From Alcaligenaceae bacterium (GTDB lineage Bacteria > Pseudomonadota > Gammaproteobacteria > Burkholderiales > Burkholderiaceae_B), in contig JACCEN010000006.1 of the NCBI GenBank assembly GCA_013416435.1, positions 207,315 through 271,314 on the forward strand: DNA of 64,000 nt. The letters run 5' to 3'. Position 1 is the first letter of the stretch. The number at the start of each line of letters is the position of its first letter. The translations under genes were made by a program, and so were the position numbers. Below are positions 29,477 through 41,983 of the stretch, piece by piece. A model generated the notes under the pieces. It was not told the origin of the DNA. It worked only from the letters and a program-made list of their open reading frames with translations, and did no database searches.

Positions 29477-30897
29477 ACAGCATTTCCTTTAAGCCGGTCG
29501 TGGCCCTGGTCGGGCGCGCCAATGTGGGCAAATCCACATTGTTCAACCGGATCACGCGATCGCGTGCGGCGCTGGTGGCCGATTTTTCGGGCCTGACCCG
29601 TGATCGCCACTATGGCGAAGGCCGTGTCGGCAACCATCCGTTCATCGCGGTCGACACCGGCGGCTTCGAGCCGGTTGCCAAGGACGGCATACTGCTCGAA
29701 ATGGCGCGCCAGACGCAGCAGGCCATCGCCGAATCCGACGTCGTCATTTTCCTGGTGGACGCCCGCGCCGGCGTGAACGCGCACGACCACGAAATCGCCC
29801 GGTTATTGCGCAAGACCGGCCAACGGGTTTTCCTGGCCGTGAACAAGGCCGAGGGCATGCGCTACGACGCCGCGATCTCGGAATTCCACGAGCTTGGCCT
29901 GGGGCAGCCTCACGCGATTTCCGCCTCGCACGGCGATGGCGTTGTCGAGCTGATCGAAACGGCCCTGTCTTTTCTCGACGAGACGGATCACGCCGATCAG
30001 GCGGAAGGCGCTGCGGAAGATCCGGAAGCCGAAGCCTTCGCACCGCCCGAGGCTGACGAGACATCCGCCGAGAAGGCGCCCATCGAGCATCGCATCAAGC
30101 TGGCCATCGTCGGCCGGCCGAACGTGGGCAAATCCACCCTCATCAACACCTTGCTGGGCGAAGAGCGCGTCATCGCCTTCGACATGCCGGGCACGACGCG
30201 GGATGCCATCGAGATCGATTTCGAGCGCGGCGGGCAGCGGTACACGCTGATCGACACGGCGGGATTGCGCCGGCGAGGCAAGGTGTTCGAAGCCATCGAG
30301 AAGTTCTCGGTGATCAAGACGCTGCAGGCCATCGAGGCATGCAATGTCGTGCTGCTGATGCTCGACGCCCAGACGGAAATTTCGGACCAGGACGCTCATA
30401 TCGCGGGCTTTGTGCTGGAAACGGGGCGTGCGCTGGTGGTGGCCATCAACAAGTGGGACGGCCTGGACGGCGAACAGCGCGAGCGCATCCTGCGCGAATT
30501 CGAACGCAAGCTGCGCTTTTTGTCGTTCGCGAAAATGCATACCGTCTCGGCATTGAACGGTCAGGGGGTCAATGCCCTGATCAAGTCGGTGAACGCCGCC
30601 CATGCGGCGGCCTTCGCCAAGCTTTCCACGCCCAAGCTGACGCGTGTGCTGCAAGCCGCCGTCGAACAGCAGCCGCCCCCGCGCAAGGGCATATTCCGGC
30701 CCAAGATGCGCTATGCGCACCAGGGCGGGCAGAATCCGCCGCTCATTGTCATCCATGGCAATGCGCTCGATGCCGTGCCGGATGCCTACAGGCGCTATCT
30801 TGAGTCGCGTTTCCGCGCAGCCTTCAAGCTCGATGGGACGCCTTTGCGCATCGAATTCAAATCATCCCATAATCCTTATGTACAGGGGACGCAGTGA
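29473..30897 (+). CDS. der: Ribosome-assembly GTPase Der (EngA)
   Basis: A 474-residue double GTPase needed for 50S maturation. The first G domain has GRANVGKST (the usual Pro is Ala) and the second has GRPNVGKST near residue 215. Each is followed by a switch and a DTAG motif (DTGGFE in the first, [10 protein letters not shown] in the second), and NKxD is present in both. A C-terminal KH-like domain closes the protein. The only plausible start is TTG 29473, overlapping the bamB stop, which probably keeps initiation weak or coupled. Confidence 0.95.
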   Translation: MNSISFKPVVALVGRANVGKSTLFNRITRSRAALVADFSGLTRDRHYGEGRVGNHPFIAVDTGGFEPVAKDGILLEMARQTQQAIAESDVVIFLVDARAGVNAHDHEIARLLRKTGQRVFLAVNKAEGMRYDAAISEFHELGLGQPHAISASHGDGVVELIETALSFLDETDHADQAEGAAEDPEAEAFAPPEADETSAEKAPIEHRIKLAIVGRPNVGKSTLINTLLGEERVIAFDMPGTTRDAIEIDFERGGQRYTLIDTAGLRRRGKVFEAIEKFSVIKTLQAIEACNVVLLMLDAQTEISDQDAHIAGFVLETGRALVVAINKWDGLDGEQRERILREFERKLRFLSFAKMHTVSALNGQGVNALIKSVNAAHAAAFAKLSTPKLTRVLQAAVEQQPPPRKGIFRPKMRYAHQGGQNPPLIVIHGNALDAVPDAYRRYLESRFRAAFKLDGTPLRIEFKSSHNPYVQGTQ

Positions 30898-31976
30898 GCC
30901 GTTTCTGGAGTGACCACGTCGCCAACCTGGCGCCTTATGTCGCGGGCGAGCAGCCCAAGCTTTCAAAGCTCGTGAAGCTGAACACCAACGAGAACCCGTA
31001 CGGTCCCTCGCCCAGGGCGCTCGAGGCCATACGCGCGGCCGCAGGGGACCGCCTGCGGCTCTATCCGGATAATGAAAGCACGGTGCTGCGCACGGCGATC
31101 GCGGCGCATCACGGCGTGGAGCCGGGGCAGGTGTTCGTGGGCAACGGCTCCGACGAAATCCTCGCCCATGTCTTCAACGGCTTGTTCCGGCGCAATGGCC
31201 GCGTCCTGCTCATGCCCGACATCACGTACAGCTTTTACAAGACTTATTGCCGCCTGTACGACGTGCCGGCCGAACTCATCCCGCTGGACGACGAGTTCGC
31301 CATCCGGGTCGGCGACTATACCGCGGCCCGCACGGAACCCATAGCGGGCATCATCCTGGCCAATCCCAATGCGCCGACCGGCCGGGCGCTGTCCCTGGAT
31401 GAGATCGAAGCCATCGCAACAGCCCATCCGGACGCGCCGGTGGTGATCGACGAGGCATACGTGGATTTCGGCGCCGAATCGGCAATCGCCTTGCTGGGCC
31501 GCTGCGCCAACATCGTGGCCATTCATACGTTTTCAAAGTCCCGCTCGCTGGCGGGGCTGCGGGTGGGATTCGCCGTCGGCGGCACGGAGATCATCGACGG
31601 CCTCAACAGGGTGAAGGACAGCTTCAACTCTTATCCTCTGGACAGCCTTGCCCATGCCGGCGCCACTGCGGCGATCGAAGACGTCGACTATTTCGACCAG
31701 ACCCGTAACAAGGTCATGGAAACCCGTGCCGCGCTCACGCAACGGTTGGAAACTTTTGGATTCAAGGTATTACCAAGCCGTGCCAACTTCGTATTTGCCT
31801 CGCACCCGGATCACGACGGAAGCAAGCTGGCCGCAGCCTTGCGCGCAGAGGGAGTTCTAGTGCGCCATTTCAATCAGCCGCGCATCGACCAGTTCCTGCG
31901 CATCACTATCGGCACGCCGGAAGAGTGCGAACTTCTGTGTAAAACCTTGGTCAAAATCCTAACGAAAACACATTAA
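30894..31976 (+). CDS. hisC: Histidinol-phosphate aminotransferase
   Basis: A 360-residue PLP-dependent class I/II aminotransferase of histidine synthesis. Motifs seen are [19 protein letters not shown] at the N-terminus, [16 protein letters not shown], and the PLP Lys in [16 protein letters not shown] (near residue 215). The GTG start overlaps the der stop. It is an extra his gene inside the der-hfq neighbourhood, which suggests a hisC paralogue beside the main his operon; aromatic aminotransferase activity is also possible in this family. Confidence 0.9.
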   Translation: MSRFWSDHVANLAPYVAGEQPKLSKLVKLNTNENPYGPSPRALEAIRAAAGDRLRLYPDNESTVLRTAIAAHHGVEPGQVFVGNGSDEILAHVFNGLFRRNGRVLLMPDITYSFYKTYCRLYDVPAELIPLDDEFAIRVGDYTAARTEPIAGIILANPNAPTGRALSLDEIEAIATAHPDAPVVIDEAYVDFGAESAIALLGRCANIVAIHTFSKSRSLAGLRVGFAVGGTEIIDGLNRVKDSFNSYPLDSLAHAGATAAIEDVDYFDQTRNKVMETRAALTQRLETFGFKVLPSRANFVFASHPDHDGSKLAAALRAEGVLVRHFNQPRIDQFLRITIGTPEECELLCKTLVKILTKTH

Positions 31977-32098
31977 AATTGCGTTGACGCTACCTAACAT
32001 TAATGTCTCGCTCCGTGCGCATTCAGGGAAAACCCTGTACAGTATGCGTCTTAGCAAGACGTACCACCTTACATAACAACAGAATTGGAGCCTAGCCA

Positions 32099-32335
32099 AT
32101 GAGCAATAAAGGGCAAACACTACAAGATCCGTTTTTGAACGCGCTACGCAAGGATCACGTGCCCGTGTCGATTTACCTGGTCAATGGGATCAAACTGCAG
32201 GGGCAGGTTGAGTCATTCGATCAATATGTCGTTCTTCTACGCAATACCGTGACGCAAATGGTGTACAAGCATGCCATTTCGACCGTCGTGCCGGCTCGCC
32301 CCGTCAATTTCCAAGTGGATGACTCTTCTGAATAA
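32099..32335 (+). CDS. hfq: RNA chaperone Hfq
   Basis: A 78-residue Sm-like hexameric RNA chaperone that pairs small RNAs with mRNAs. The Sm1 and Sm2 motifs are clear ([20 protein letters not shown] and [11 protein letters not shown]). Gln8 and the YKH motif of the proximal face are present. The C-terminal tail is short. It is followed by an intrinsic terminator and then hflX, the usual hfq-hflX-hflK-hflC order. Confidence 0.98.
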   Translation: MSNKGQTLQDPFLNALRKDHVPVSIYLVNGIKLQGQVESFDQYVVLLRNTVTQMVYKHAISTVVPARPVNFQVDDSSE

Positions 32336-32361
32336 TTCAGTAACTATCCGCCACCCTCAAA

Positions 32362-32400
32362 CGCCCGCCACACGCCTCGCGTTGGCGGGCATTTCGTTTG
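32362..32400 (+). terminator. Terminator downstream of hfq
   Basis: GCCCGCCA pairs with TGGCGGGC around a 12-base loop and is followed by ATTTCGTTT. It lies between hfq and hflX, and part of the transcription may read through into hflX. Confidence 0.65.
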
Positions 32401-32410
32401 GGCGCAGCGC

Positions 32411-33508
32411 ATGAAGGCGCTGATCATCAGCGTGGACCTGGGCGATCTGGATTACCAGGCGCACGCAGAAGAATTTACCATGCTGGCCAAGGGTGCCGGC
32501 GCAGACATCGTAGGCAATGTCGTCGCGCGCCGATCACGGCCCGACGCGGCCTATTTCATCGGTTCGGGCAAGCTCCAGGAAGCTTCCATGGCGGCGGACG
32601 CGGCCAACGCCGACATCATACTGTTCGACCAGCCTTTATCGCCCGCCCAGCAGCGCAATATCGAAAGAGCGCTCAACCGACGTGTTGTCGATCGGGTTGC
32701 ATTGATTCTGGACATCTTTGCCTTGCGCGCCAAGAGCCATGAAGGCAAGCTGCAAGTAGAGCTCGCCCAACTGCAGCATCTGTCCACTCGGCTGACGCGC
32801 ATGTGGACCCACCTGGAACGGCAGCGCGGCGGCATAGGCATGCGAGGCCCAGGCGAGGCTCAGCTGGAAATGGACCGTCGCATGATCGGCGCCAAAGTCC
32901 GTTTGCTCAAAGAGCGGCTGGCTCGCGTGCAGCGTCAGCGAACGACGCAGCGGCGCGCCCGCTCGCGCGGCGACACCTTGTCCGTGTCGCTGGTCGGCTA
33001 TACCAATGCCGGGAAATCGACGCTTTTCAATGCGCTCACGCGTGCCGGCGCCTACGCCGCCGACCAGCTTTTCGCAACGCTGGACACCACGACCCGCCGC
33101 ATCTGGATCGAAGGGGCGGGCCAGGTGGTGGTCTCCGATACGGTGGGCTTCATACGCGACCTGCCGCCCACGCTGATCGCCGCCTTCCGCGCCACTCTCG
33201 AAGAAACCGTGCAGGCCGACCTGCTGCTGCATGTGGTCGACGCGGCAAGCCCGCAACGGGAAGAGCAGATCGCCGAAGTCAACAAGGTATTGGCAGACAT
33301 CGGCGCCGACGAGATTCCGACGATTCTGGTGTATAACAAAATCGACCTGGCGGGATATGAACCCCGGGTCGAACGTAACGAACATGGTACGATTGCACGA
33401 GTTTTTGTCAGCGCCTCAGAGCGCTTGGGTCTAGATGGATTGCGTGGGGCAATCGTCGAATCTGGTCAAATCGCGGGAAACAATGCGTTTAATGTCGAAA
33501 ATATTTAA
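32411..33508 (+). CDS. hflX: Ribosome-splitting GTPase HflX
   Basis: A 365-residue Obg-superfamily GTPase that rescues stalled or heat-damaged ribosomes. The N-terminal HflX domain contains RIERALNRRV-like IERALNRRVVDRVALILDIF, and the Gly-rich GIGMRGPGEAQLEMDRR linker is characteristic. G1 is GYTNAGKSTLFN, G3 is DTVGFIRDLP, and G4 is NKID. It overlaps the following hflK start by 17 bp. Confidence 0.95.
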   Translation: MKALIISVDLGDLDYQAHAEEFTMLAKGAGADIVGNVVARRSRPDAAYFIGSGKLQEASMAADAANADIILFDQPLSPAQQRNIERALNRRVVDRVALILDIFALRAKSHEGKLQVELAQLQHLSTRLTRMWTHLERQRGGIGMRGPGEAQLEMDRRMIGAKVRLLKERLARVQRQRTTQRRARSRGDTLSVSLVGYTNAGKSTLFNALTRAGAYAADQLFATLDTTTRRIWIEGAGQVVVSDTVGFIRDLPPTLIAAFRATLEETVQADLLLHVVDAASPQREEQIAEVNKVLADIGADEIPTILVYNKIDLAGYEPRVERNEHGTIARVFVSASERLGLDGLRGAIVESGQIAGNNAFNVENI

Positions 33509-34802
33509 TTTGAATGATCCCGGTTGGGGACGAGGCGGCAACAACGGCGGCTCCGAGCCACCACGCCAACCCAACAAGGGCGATGGTCCTCCTGATCTGG
33601 ACGAAGTCTGGCGCGATTTCAACAATCGCCTGGGTTCGCTGTTCGGCCGCAAGCCCAAGCGCGGCGGGAACCGCTACGGCGGCGGGGGCGACAATGGTCC
33701 CGGCCTGGGCGGGCCGCAACTGCCCAAGGGGTCGCCCAAGCTGGTGGCCATCATTCTCGTCCTGCTGGTCGGGCTCTGGCTCGCCAGCGGCTTCGTGATC
33801 GTTCAAGAAGGGCAGGTCGCGGTCGTCACCCGTTTCGGACAATACACCAAGACCCTGTCGCCCGGCCTGCAGTGGCGTGTTCCGTACCCCATCGAAGACC
33901 ACCAGACTGTCAATATCGCCCAGCTGCGAACCTTCGAAGTCGGCTTCCGCGGCAATGCGCGCAACAAAGTGCTGCCCGAAGCGCTCATGCTCACGACCGA
34001 CGAGAACATCGTCGATCTGCAGTACGTGGTGCAATACCGCCTGATGCCCAACGGCGCGCCCGATTATCTGTTCAAGACCAGCCAGCCCGACGAATCCGTC
34101 CGCCAGGCGTCCGAAACCGCCATGCGCGAAATCGTCGGCAAGAAGCCCATGGACTTCGTCCTGTACTCCGGGCGTACTGAAGTCGCGACCGAAGTGCAGC
34201 GCCTGGCGCAAAGCATTCTCGACCGCTACCAGACCGGCATCCAGATCAGCACGGTGGCCATCCAGAACGTGCAGCCGCCGGAACAAGTCCAGGCGGCCTT
34301 CGATGACGCCGTCAAGGCCGGCCAGGACCGCGAGCGCCTGATCAACGAAGGCAATGCCTATTCCAACAAGGTTCTTCCCGAGGCGCAGGGCCAGGTCGCA
34401 CGCATGCTGCAGGAAGCCGAAGGCTATCGCGCCAAGATCATCGGCGATGCCGAAGGCGATACCTCTCGTTTCACCAGCGTCGAGGCGGAGTTCGCGAAAG
34501 CGCCCGACATCACGCGCGAGCGCATGTATTTGTCGACCATGCAGGACATCATGAAAAGCACCAGCAAGATCATGATCGACTCCGAGGCCAGCAACAACAT
34601 GCTTTACCTGCCGCTGGACAAGATCATTCGCCAGACGGCGGGCGATCAGCCCAGTTTCAGCTCCTCCGTCGAAAGCACCGCCTCCGCGGCGGCTGCCACT
34701 CAGCCTACCAAGCCCGTGACCCCAGCGCGCCCCGCGGCGCGCGGCACGACGCCGAACGGCTCGAGCAGCAACTCGCTTTTGGTTAGCCCGTATTCCCGCT
34801 AG
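33492..34802 (+). CDS. hflK: FtsH protease modulator HflK
   Basis: A 436-residue SPFH/prohibitin membrane protein that forms a large cage with HflC around the FtsH protease. A Gly/Asn/Pro-rich cytoplasmic N-terminus precedes one membrane helix (KLVAIILVLLVGLWLASGFVIV), then the SPFH domain (VVTRFGQYTKTLSPGLQWRVPYP) and a coiled-coil. ATG 33492 gives the MSKIFNLNDPGWGR start; ATG 33483 is an equal alternative. Both overlap the end of hflX, implying coupling. Confidence 0.93.
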   Translation: MSKIFNLNDPGWGRGGNNGGSEPPRQPNKGDGPPDLDEVWRDFNNRLGSLFGRKPKRGGNRYGGGGDNGPGLGGPQLPKGSPKLVAIILVLLVGLWLASGFVIVQEGQVAVVTRFGQYTKTLSPGLQWRVPYPIEDHQTVNIAQLRTFEVGFRGNARNKVLPEALMLTTDENIVDLQYVVQYRLMPNGAPDYLFKTSQPDESVRQASETAMREIVGKKPMDFVLYSGRTEVATEVQRLAQSILDRYQTGIQISTVAIQNVQPPEQVQAAFDDAVKAGQDRERLINEGNAYSNKVLPEAQGQVARMLQEAEGYRAKIIGDAEGDTSRFTSVEAEFAKAPDITRERMYLSTMQDIMKSTSKIMIDSEASNNMLYLPLDKIIRQTAGDQPSFSSSVESTASAAAATQPTKPVTPARPAARGTTPNGSSSNSLLVSPYSR

Positions 34803-34811
34803 GAGGCCGCG

Positions 34812-35702
34812 ATGCAACGTTTTTTTCCTGTTTTAATCGGCCTGGTCATTGTCCTGGCGGTACTTTCTTCTTGCGTATTCGTCGTGCGCGAGCGTGATGC
34901 GGTCCTGGTGTTCGCGCTGGGCGAGGTGCGCGAAACCGTGACGAAGCCTGGGCTCTACTTCAAGTTCCCCCCTCCTTTCGAGAACGTGGTGCGCCTGGAC
35001 AAGCGCCTGCAAACCATTGAAACCAACGATCCGGAACGCATCCAGACGGCTGAGAAGAAGAACCTGCTGATCGACTCATTCGTGAAGTGGCGCATTTCGG
35101 ATCCGCGACTGTTCTATGTCACGTTCGGCGCCACCGATCGCGCCGCCGTCGAGCGCCTGCAGGCCCAGATCCGGGATGCCTTGAACGCATCCGTCAACAT
35201 CCGGACGGTGAAGGAAGTGGTGTCCAATGAGCGCGACACCATCATGCGCGAAATCCTCAACAACGTCACCGAGCGTGCGAAGCCTCTGGGTGTCGAAGTC
35301 GTCGACGTCCGGCTGCGCCGCATCGACTTTGCCCCCGAGATCTCGGAATCGGTGTACCGTCGCATGGAAGCCGAGCGCAAGCAGGAAGCCAACCGCTTGC
35401 GCGCAACGGGTACGGCCGACAGCGAACGCATACGGGCTCAGGCCGACCGCGAGCGCCAGGAACTACTTGCCACGGCATACGCCCAGGCGCAGCAGATTAA
35501 GGGCGAGGGCGATGCACAGGCCGCCGGCATCTACGCCGAGGCCTATGGCAAGAATCCCGAGTTCTTCTCTTTCTACAAGAGCTTGGAAGGCTACAAGGCG
35601 GCTTTTGCCGGCCAGGGCGATGCCTTGGTCATCAGCCCCAAATCGGATTTCTTCAGGTTCTGGGGGCAGGCCGAAGGCCAGACGCACGCCGCGCAACCCT
35701 GA
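34812..35702 (+). CDS. hflC: FtsH protease modulator HflC
   Basis: A 296-residue SPFH protein and partner of HflK. The N-terminal membrane anchor is VLIGLVIVLAVLSSCVFVV. It is followed by VRERDAVLVFALGEV, the KKNLLIDSFVKWRI segment and a Lys/Glu/Arg-rich coiled-coil (RMEAERKQEANRLRATGTAD). A perfect AGGAGG sits before the ATG. The 3' end faces family A repeat cluster 3. Confidence 0.95.
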   Translation: MQRFFPVLIGLVIVLAVLSSCVFVVRERDAVLVFALGEVRETVTKPGLYFKFPPPFENVVRLDKRLQTIETNDPERIQTAEKKNLLIDSFVKWRISDPRLFYVTFGATDRAAVERLQAQIRDALNASVNIRTVKEVVSNERDTIMREILNNVTERAKPLGVEVVDVRLRRIDFAPEISESVYRRMEAERKQEANRLRATGTADSERIRAQADRERQELLATAYAQAQQIKGEGDAQAAGIYAEAYGKNPEFFSFYKSLEGYKAAFAGQGDALVISPKSDFFRFWGQAEGQTHAAQP

Positions 35703-35723
35703 TCGAAGTGCCGCATTGCCGTG

Positions 35724-35790
35724 GGGGTCAGACCCGTTGGGTCTGACCCCATTTCAGTGCGGCGGGGTCAGACCCAACGGGTCTGACCCC
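35724..35790. repeat. Family A palindromic repeats, cluster 3
   Basis: Two palindromes of the shorter GGGGTCAGACCC / GGGTCTGACCCC form, with centres GTT and AAC, at 35724-35750 and 35764-35790. They separate hflC from the hisZ promoter region. Confidence 0.9.
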
Positions 35791-35869
35791 ATCCACCCCA
35801 CACGGCCCTGTTTCACTTATTGAGCTTGATCGTTTATACTAACGCGTAAGTTTTGTTTACCTTTACCGC

Positions 35870-35908
35870 AAGCGACTTGGCGGGCTTACGCCCCAGGTCG
35901 CTTTTTGT
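35870..35908 (+). terminator. Terminator-like hairpin in the hisZ leader
   Basis: AAGCGAC at 35870-35876 pairs with GTCGCTT at 35897-35903, with partial GC pairing inside, and T residues follow. A candidate promoter (-10 TATACT near 35835) lies upstream and the hisZ start lies downstream, so the hairpin could be an attenuator or the terminator of hflC readthrough. Confidence 0.55.
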
Positions 35909-35945
35909 TTGGCAATTTTCATTCGCATTGTTTTTTCAGGACTGG

Positions 35946-38493
<2,548 letters not shown>

Positions 38494-38538
38494 CGCACGG
38501 CAAGGCTCATTCCGGTTTTGCGTTCAGTACGCAACAGA

Positions 38539-38573
38539 AACCCCGGCAATACCTGTGTATTCCGGGGTTTTTT
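38539..38573 (+). terminator. Rho-independent terminator after purA
   Basis: CCCCGGcAATAC pairs with GTATTCCGGGG (one bulged C) around CTGT and is followed by a run of six T residues. Confidence 0.85.
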
Positions 38574-38649
38574 GCCATGCGGACTTTTCCGCAACAAGGG
38601 GTCGGGTTTATGATTATGGTCCTTTGTGACTGATTATGGAAAGCGGTAC

Positions 38650-39192
38650 ATGAGTCAACCTCCGAGCACAGACCGGGACCTATGGGTTAGCTGGGACGAC
38701 TACCACGGCCTCATCGAGCGCCTGGCATTGAACGTCCATTCGTCCGGCTGGCAGTTCGATAAAATTGTCTGCCTTGCGCGCGGCGGCGTGCGCGTCGGAG
38801 ACGTCCTGTCGCGCATCTTCGATATGCCGCTGGGCATTCTTGCCACCAGCAGTTATCGCGAAGCGGCGGGAACGCAGCAAGGCCAACTGGACATCGCCCA
38901 GTTCATCACCATCACTCGCGGCACGCTTGATGGTCGCGTTCTGCTGGTGGACGACATGGTCGACACGGGCATGACGTTCAATCGCGTGCGTGACCACCTC
39001 CGGTCGCAATTTCCCGCGATCAGCGAATTGCGGACGGCGGTCTTGTGGTGGAAGGGCCATTCGCAGGCCACGCCCGATTATTATGTGGACAAACTGCCCA
39101 CCAATCCCTGGATACATCAGCCTTTTGAAGACTACGACAGCCTGCGGCCTCACCAGCTCGAGGCATGGATACGCAAAGGGCGCCGCAGTTGA
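38650..39192 (+). CDS. Phosphoribosyltransferase (xanthine/guanine type)
   Basis: A 180-residue type I PRTase. The PRPP-binding signature is VLLVDDMVDTGMTFNRV near residue 100. CLARGGVRVGDVLSRIF is the early PRPP loop, and the C-terminal YYVDKLPTNPWIHQPFEDYD resembles bacterial xanthine phosphoribosyltransferases (Gpt-like). It probably salvages purine bases, which fits its place after purA, but the base specificity cannot be read with certainty. The start at ATG 38650 is chosen because the upstream in-frame extension is not conserved in character. Confidence 0.8.
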   Translation: MSQPPSTDRDLWVSWDDYHGLIERLALNVHSSGWQFDKIVCLARGGVRVGDVLSRIFDMPLGILATSSYREAAGTQQGQLDIAQFITITRGTLDGRVLLVDDMVDTGMTFNRVRDHLRSQFPAISELRTAVLWWKGHSQATPDYYVDKLPTNPWIHQPFEDYDSLRPHQLEAWIRKGRRS

Positions 39193-39196
39193 TCCC

Positions 39197-39274
39197 GGGG
39201 TCGGACCCCGAAGGGGTCTGACCCCAACTTGAATTGCTTATGTTGGGGACAGACCCCATTCGGGGTCTGTCCCC
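39197..39274. repeat. Family A palindromic repeats, cluster 4
   Basis: Two palindromes: 39197-39225 (GGGGTCGGACCCC / GGGGTCTGACCCC) and 39245-39274. The second is a variant, GGGGACAGACCCC / GGGGTCTGTCCCC, in which changes on one arm are matched on the other. This compensation suggests selection or copying of the hairpin. Confidence 0.88.
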
Positions 39275-39330
39275 TTGCCGAGGGGAGGGGGCCGGCCCCA
39301 GCAGTTTTCCCTCACAAACTGCGGCTTTCG

Positions 39331-39339
39331 TGCTAAAAT
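39331..39339 (+). promoter_or_regulatory. Candidate extended -10 promoter of rpsU-dnaG
   Basis: TGCTAAAAT, an extended -10, lies 57 bases before the rpsU ATG. No good -35 is seen. The same 9-mer precedes ndk, and a near match precedes rpsP. Confidence 0.5.
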
Positions 39340-39395
39340 CCCAGGTTGTCATTTAATATTTTCTAACCTTTTACCTCCTTAGGGCTTAAGAATAC

Positions 39396-39608
39396 ATGCC
39401 TATCGTTCGTCTGAAAGAAAACGAGCCGTTTGAAGCCGCACTGCGTCGCTTTAAGCGCACCATCGAAAAAATCGGCCTCTTGACCGAGCTGCGTTCGCGC
39501 GAGTTCTACGAAAAGCCCACGGCCGAGCGCAAGCGCAAGCACGCGGCAGCTGTCAAGCGCCACTACAAGCGCATCCGCAGCCAACAACTGCCTCCGCGTC
39601 TGTATTGA
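39396..39608 (+). CDS. rpsU: 30S ribosomal protein S21
   Basis: A 70-residue bS21. It starts [20 protein letters not shown] and ends in a highly basic tail with [16 protein letters not shown]. It opens the macromolecular-synthesis operon rpsU-dnaG-(rpoD). Its TGA is immediately followed by the TTG start of dnaG. Confidence 0.97.
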   Translation: MPIVRLKENEPFEAALRRFKRTIEKIGLLTELRSREFYEKPTAERKRKHAAAVKRHYKRIRSQQLPPRLY

Positions 39609-41537
39609 TTGATACCTGAATCATTTGTTCAGGAACTGCTCGCCCGAATTGATGTTGTCGACGTCGTCGGGCGATACGTACAGTTGCGCAAGGGCGGGGC
39701 CAATCTCTTAGGCCTGTGCCCCTTCCACAACGAAAAAAGTCCTTCGTTCACCGTCAGTCCCACCAAACAGTTTTATCACTGCTTTGGTTGCGGCGCGCAT
39801 GGTTCTGCCATCACCTTCCTGATCGAGCACACCGGCGCGAGCTTCCCGGAAGCCGTGCGTTCGCTGGCTGCAAGCGCAGGCATGCGGGTGCCGGAAGAGC
39901 CTCGAAGTCCTAGGCAGCGTGCCGAAGACATCCGGCGCAAAGAAGAGGTCTCGCGCCACCAGCAAGTGTTGGATACGGCACAGGCTCACTATGCGCGCGC
40001 GCTCAAGCAATCGGCGGAAGCCGTCCGCTATCTCAAGCAGCGGGGGCTCTCCGGCGAATTGGCCGCCCGCTTCGGGCTTGGCTGGTCGGGGCATGACCGG
40101 CGTGGCCTGGCAGACGTTTTCCCCAACTACGAAGAGCCGGTGCTGGTGGAGTCCGGGCTGGTGATCGAGTCGGAGGATGGGCGTCGCTACGATCGCTTTC
40201 GCGAGCGCATCATGTTTCCCATCCGGAACCAGCGGGGCAATCTGATCGGCTTCGGCGGCCGGATCATCGGCAAGGGCGAGCCCAAGTACCTGAACTCGCC
40301 CGAAACCCCTCTGTTCTCGAAGGGGAACGAGCTTTACGGGCTGTGGGAGGCGCGCACCGCCATCCGCAGCGAGGGCCATGTGCTGGTCGTCGAGGGCTAC
40401 ATGGACGTCGTCGGGCTCGCCCAGCATGGCGTCGGAAACGCGGTGGCCACGCTCGGCACGGCTACCACGCAAGCCCATATCCAGAAGCTGCTGCGTGCCA
40501 GCAGCAAGGTCGTCTTCAGTTTCGACGGCGACAAGGCTGGGCGCCGCGCCGCATGGCGCGCTTTGCTGGCCTGCCTGCCGCTGATGCGGGACGATGTGTC
40601 CATGCGCTTTCTTTTCCTGCCGGCCGATCATGATCCGGACTCCTACATCCGGGAATACGGGGCCGAGGCGTTCAAGGCGACAGCGGCGGAAGCCATGGCC
40701 TTGTCGCGTTTCATGATGGACGAGCTGGCTTCGCACCATGCCATGGACGAGCCCGAGGGCAGGGCGGCCTGTGTCCATGAAGCCAAGCCTTTGTTCGACC
40801 TGTTGCCATCCGGCGCGTTGCGCATGCAGATGGAACGGGAGTTCGCAAGACTGGTCCAGTTGACACCCGAAGAGCTCGCGCAGATGTTCCATGCCGTTCC
40901 CGATACGCCGGTGATTGCCGGAGGCGATCATCCGGTTTCGGCGCAAGGGGCGCCATGGCCCGAGCACGACGAGCCGCCTGGCTTCATGGACGCGATGGCG
41001 GCGGATCACGGCGACTACCTGCACGTGGAGCCCCACGACCACTACGATGAACCGCGAGCGGTCGCGCCGTCCAGATCCTTTGGCAAACGCGAGAATCCCC
41101 GCAGTGTCACGCCGATGGCCAAGCGCTTGTTACGGCTTCTGCTGGCGCATCCTGAGCTGGTCTCCGGGCTGGGCGATCAGCAGCTTGAAATTCTGGAGCA
41201 TGGCCCCCATTTAGTACTTGTGCGCGATCTGATCACCCTGGCCAATATGTCGGGCGCCCGCCACGCCGGTGCGCTGCTGCAGGCGGCCGAACCGGGAAGC
41301 GATCTGGAAGGCGTTCTGGCGTCGCTGTCGCCCGAGCTGCTTGCCCAAGAGGAACTTCCGGATCCGCAGGGTGAATGGAACGATGCGTTATGGCGGATCG
41401 AGCTGGATGCGATCAAAGCCGAACAGTCCGCCTTGGTACAGGCGGGCCTGAAGGATGAGTCTTCCCAAAGAAGATATCAGGAATTGACTCGCAGGCTGGC
41501 GCTTCTGCATAGTGCTAGTTTGCGACAACTGAGGTAA
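39609..41537 (+). CDS. dnaG: DNA primase DnaG
   Basis: The 642-residue primase makes RNA primers at the replication fork. The N-terminal zinc ribbon has CPFH (Cys37, His40) and CFGCG (Cys58, Cys61). A TOPRIM domain follows with VVEGYMDVVGLAQHG and FSFDGDKAGRRAA. The C-terminal domain for the helicase is more variable. The start is TTG, directly adjacent to the rpsU stop; weak initiation fits the low primase level known for this operon. Confidence 0.95.
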   Translation: MIPESFVQELLARIDVVDVVGRYVQLRKGGANLLGLCPFHNEKSPSFTVSPTKQFYHCFGCGAHGSAITFLIEHTGASFPEAVRSLAASAGMRVPEEPRSPRQRAEDIRRKEEVSRHQQVLDTAQAHYARALKQSAEAVRYLKQRGLSGELAARFGLGWSGHDRRGLADVFPNYEEPVLVESGLVIESEDGRRYDRFRERIMFPIRNQRGNLIGFGGRIIGKGEPKYLNSPETPLFSKGNELYGLWEARTAIRSEGHVLVVEGYMDVVGLAQHGVGNAVATLGTATTQAHIQKLLRASSKVVFSFDGDKAGRRAAWRALLACLPLMRDDVSMRFLFLPADHDPDSYIREYGAEAFKATAAEAMALSRFMMDELASHHAMDEPEGRAACVHEAKPLFDLLPSGALRMQMEREFARLVQLTPEELAQMFHAVPDTPVIAGGDHPVSAQGAPWPEHDEPPGFMDAMAADHGDYLHVEPHDHYDEPRAVAPSRSFGKRENPRSVTPMAKRLLRLLLAHPELVSGLGDQQLEILEHGPHLVLVRDLITLANMSGARHAGALLQAAEPGSDLEGVLASLSPELLAQEELPDPQGEWNDALWRIELDAIKAEQSALVQAGLKDESSQRRYQELTRRLALLHSASLRQLR

Positions 41538-41983
41538 AATTGATGGTTTTCGTCAAGTAACTATATACTGATTTCCCGTTTTGAAAAATAATGCCGAAGA
41601 GCGGTCGTCCGAAAGGGAAGTGATCCGAAAGGGCAGTCGTCCGGAAGGGCGGTGATCCGGTTCTTTGGCAGATGGCGTTTTACGAAGCCTGAGTTATTGA
41701 ATGCGTATTTGAAATATACGGCATGAAATATACGACAAATCACGCAACAAATCGGGGTGAATCGAATGCGCAGCAACACGATTGTCGGTTGGTCAGCCAA
41801 TTTGCCTTGCCGGGTCCTGCCATGGACGCCTAAACATGCCAAGGAAACTCACACCAGGCGGCCCGTGACCGAAATCAAAATTGCCGCCGCGGTATATAGA
41901 AACTTTGCGATGAATGAGTTCTGCCCCTGCAACACTCGTCTGCCTTAGGCGGACCGAGTGCTTTTGCGCCTACGGAAGCGACT
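41538..41983 (+). promoter_or_regulatory. dnaG-rpoD intergenic region with candidate rpoD promoter and tandem repeats
   Basis: There is no gene in these 446 bp. TTGATG (41540-41545) and TATACT (41564-41569) with an 18-bp spacer form a good promoter candidate right after dnaG. Downstream lie a 16-bp tandem repeat (41601-41660) and a direct repeat TGAAATATACG at 41710-41720 and 41724-41734. The rpoD leader would be about 400 bases. Confidence 0.5.
41601..41660. repeat. 16-bp tandem repeat in the rpoD leader
   Basis: Three consecutive 16-bp units, beginning CCGAAAGGG, CCGAAAGGG and CCGGAAGGG at 41609, 41625 and 41641, are flanked by partial copies. The second halves alternate between forms ending in TGAT and TCGT. 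Confidence 0.75.
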
